The translations under genes and the position numbers were made by a program. DNA of 64,000 bases from Burkholderia pyrrocinia (lineage in GTDB: Bacteria > Pseudomonadota > Gammaproteobacteria > Burkholderiales > Burkholderiaceae). Below the pieces are notes generated by a model, which searched no databases, had not been told where the DNA came from, and worked only from the letters and a program-made list of their open reading frames with translations. The stretch covers positions 1,178,001 to 1,242,000 of the forward strand of contig NZ_CP011504.1 in assembly GCF_001028665.1 (NCBI RefSeq). The letters run 5' to 3'. Positions 62,322-64,000 of this stretch are shown piece by piece (position 1 is the first letter of the stretch; each line of letters starts with the position of its first letter).

Positions 62322-63182
62322 CTATTCCTCGTGCTCCAGCATCGCCGCGAGCGTCTTCGTCAGCTCGCTGACCATCGGGTCGGCCGTCGGCCGATGCAGG
62401 ATCGCGATGTCCATGTGCTCGATCGGCGCGAAACCCTGCTTCGCGGTCAGCACGGTGTGCTCGTCCGTCACCACGCGCGCGGGCAGCACGCTGATGCCGA
62501 GCCCGTCCGCGACCGCGGCCTGGATGCCGCTCAGGCTCGACGTCGTGAAGCTGATCCGCCAGCGGCGGCCGCGCTCCTCGATCGCCTTGATCATGTCGTC
62601 GCGATAGAGCCCGCGCGGCGGAAACACGACGATCGGCACCGGGTCGAGATCGATCGACGGATGCTTCGCGCTGTCGATCCAGCGCAATTTCTCGGGCCAG
62701 CGCACGACGGCCTCGCGGCTGTCGCGGCGCTGCTTGATCAAGACGAGGTCGAGCTCGCCACGGTCGTATGCGGCGCTGATGTCGCGGCTCAGCCCGCACA
62801 TCACTTCGAGCTTGACCTGCGGATGCGCGCGATTGAACGCGGCGAGTGCATGGGTCGTGCGGCCCGCCGCGAAATCGTCGGGCACGCCGAGCCGGATCGT
62901 CAGTGCGACCGTTGCGCCCGACAGCGCTTCCAGCATCTCGTCGTTCAGCGCGAGCATGCGCCGCGCATAGCTGAGCACCGTCACGCCCGCGTCGGTCGGC
63001 CGCACGTCGCGCGTGCCGCGGTCGAGCAGGCGGTGTCCGGCGATTTCCTCGAGCCGGCGCACCTTCTGACTCACCGTCGACTGCGTCGAGTGCAGGCGCG
63101 CGGAGGCCGTCGTGAAGCTGCCGCAGTCGGCGACCATCACGAGCGCGCGCAGCAGGTCGAGGTCGAACAGGGGTCTATTCAT
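62322..63182 (-). CDS. LysR-family transcriptional regulator
   Basis: This 286-residue LTTR has the N-terminal HTH FDLDLLRALVMVADCGSFTTASARLHSTQSTVSQKVRRLEEIAGHRLLDRGTRDVRPTDAG, followed by an effector domain (LTIRLGVPDDFAAGRTTHALAAFNRAHPQVKLEVMCG). It is convergent with the SnoaL-like gene and divergent from the ankyrin gene, so either neighbour could be its target. The sequence does not identify the effector. Confidence 0.87.
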   Translation of the reverse strand: MNRPLFDLDLLRALVMVADCGSFTTASARLHSTQSTVSQKVRRLEEIAGHRLLDRGTRDVRPTDAGVTVLSYARRMLALNDEMLEALSGATVALTIRLGVPDDFAAGRTTHALAAFNRAHPQVKLEVMCGLSRDISAAYDRGELDLVLIKQRRDSREAVVRWPEKLRWIDSAKHPSIDLDPVPIVVFPPRGLYRDDMIKAIEERGRRWRISFTTSSLSGIQAAVADGLGISVLPARVVTDEHTVLTAKQGFAPIEHMDIAILHRPTADPMVSELTKTLAAMLEHEE

Positions 63183-63372
63183 TTCTGAACTTTTTCTGAT
63201 TCGAACATTTCATTTCCAAATGCGTGCGACGACTTTTAACATGGCCGGACGCCGCGGGCAATCGCGGTTTCGCCGGACCTGCGCGATGTTGCGCCGCGCT
63301 GCGTCGCGGGGGCGCCTGACGCAACACATCGGCCGCGCATCGGCGAGCGCGGGCACGCAAGGAGGAAACGGG

Positions 63373-64000
63373 ATGTTTTTCAGACGGATCGCGATCATCG
63401 GCTCGTTTGCATTGACGACGCTTACGTCGGCCGTGGCGGCCGCCGACGGCGGCGCGCTCGAGGGCCGGCTACGCAGCGCAGCCGACCGCGGCGAAGCCGG
63501 CGAGGTGCGCACGCTGCTCGAGCGCGGCGCGCAGGTCGATGCGCGCGACAGGCAGGGCCGCACCGCACTGCTGATCGCGACGCACGGCAATCACGTCGAT
63601 GCGGCGCGCGTGCTGATCGAAGCAGGCGCGGATGTCAACGCGAAGGATGCGATCCAGGACAGTCCGTATCTGTATGCCGGTGCGCGTGGCTATCTCGACA
63701 TCCTGCGGCTGACGCTCGCGCACGGCGCGGACCTGCGCAGCACGAACCGCTATCGCGGCACGGCGCTGATTCCGGCGGCGGAGCGCGGTCATGTCGACAC
63801 GGTGCGCACGTTGATCGACGCGGGCGTGAACGTCGACCACGTGAACCGGCTCGGCTGGACCGCGCTGCTGGAGGCGATCATGCTCGGCGACGGCAGCGAG
63901 CGTTATGTGCGGATCGTGCAGTTGCTCGTCGACGGGCATGCGGACGTCAATCTCGCGGATTCGAACGGCGAGACGCCGCTGCAGCATGCGCGGCGGCGCG
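63373..64000 (+). CDS. Secreted ankyrin-repeat protein (3' end beyond window)
   Basis: At least 209 residues lie in the window and the frame is open at its end. A signal peptide (MFFRRIAIIGSFALTTLTSAVAAADGG) is followed by consecutive ankyrin repeats of about 33 residues: AADRGEAGEVRTLLERGAQVDARDRQGRTALLIAT, THGNHVDAARVLIEAGADVNAKD, RGYLDILRLTLAHGADLRSTN, RGHVDTVRTLIDAGVNVDHVNRLGWTALLEA and so on. The ATG at 63373 follows a strong AGGAGG-like site (63361-63366). Periplasmic ankyrin proteins of this type often partner catalases or other enzymes, but no such partner is in the window. Confidence 0.85.
   Translation, partial: MFFRRIAIIGSFALTTLTSAVAAADGGALEGRLRSAADRGEAGEVRTLLERGAQVDARDRQGRTALLIATHGNHVDAARVLIEAGADVNAKDAIQDSPYLYAGARGYLDILRLTLAHGADLRSTNRYRGTALIPAAERGHVDTVRTLIDAGVNVDHVNRLGWTALLEAIMLGDGSERYVRIVQLLVDGHADVNLADSNGETPLQHARRR

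Overview
The window is high-GC proteobacterial DNA with strong G/C preference at third codon positions. It carries Burkholderia-style gene families: an A-I-x-B ordered contact-dependent inhibition locus, a DUF746-like zinc-ribbon protein, a CS1/Cbl-type pilin and an OmpC-like porin. I infer a Burkholderia sensu lato, probably of the B. cepacia complex. The dense catabolic and regulator content suggests a secondary chromosome, but the sequence does not prove this. I found no rRNA, tRNA, CRISPR array, integrase or insertion sequence.

Layout. (1) 261-7889: a galactoside uptake and hydrolysis operon on the minus strand (ATPase, GH42 beta-galactosidase, binding protein, two permeases), divergent from a LacI-type regulator, with a perfect 18-bp operator between them and an intrinsic terminator at the end. 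(2) 8005-9917: a GntR regulator divergent from an OsmC-like protein and a glutathione S-transferase. (3) 9918-22552: a two-partner-secretion CDI locus: a 3040-residue BcpA/CdiA exoprotein, a 2-TM immunity candidate, a second small membrane protein, the TpsB transporter and a zinc-ribbon protein. The toxin tip and the two small genes are visibly AT-richer than their surroundings. (4) 22655-33521: a LysR regulator and a plus-strand cluster for oxidative, non-phosphorylating pentose (L-arabinose/D-galactose type) catabolism, containing AraFGH as well as an MFS carrier. (5) 33609-47155: a hydroxycinnamate/vanillin/vanillate island: feruloyl esterase, porin, MFS carrier, feruloyl-CoA synthetase, hydratase/lyase, vanillin dehydrogenase and vanillate demethylase VanAB, with MarR- and GntR-type regulators. 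A 17-bp palindrome, TATCAGGTTACCTGATA and variants, occurs four times in its control regions. (6) 47219-51745: an Lrp regulator, diaminopropionate ammonia-lyase, an M20 amidohydrolase and a class III aminotransferase. (7) 52256-53740: an orphan CS1-type pilin and a GNAT acetyltransferase. (8) 53888-57876: an XRE-cupin regulator with RidA, a DadA-like D-amino acid dehydrogenase and an amino acid permease. (9) 58107-64000: a glycine-zipper lipoprotein with a Q/Y/G/N-rich segment, tandem cytosine-deaminase-like amidohydrolases, a secreted SnoaL-like protein, a LysR regulator, and an ankyrin-repeat protein that runs off the window.

The islands form logical pathways. Feruloyl esters could be cleaved by a surface or periplasmic esterase, enter through the porin and MFS carrier, and go through feruloyl-CoA, vanillin and vanillate to protocatechuate. 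Beta-galactosides would be imported and hydrolysed, and the released sugar could be oxidised by the neighbouring dehydrogenase pathway. The least conventional part is the CDI tip. The toxin C-terminus carries hydrophobic segments and is followed by two different small membrane proteins, which suggests a membrane-acting toxin with one or two membrane-embedded immunity factors.
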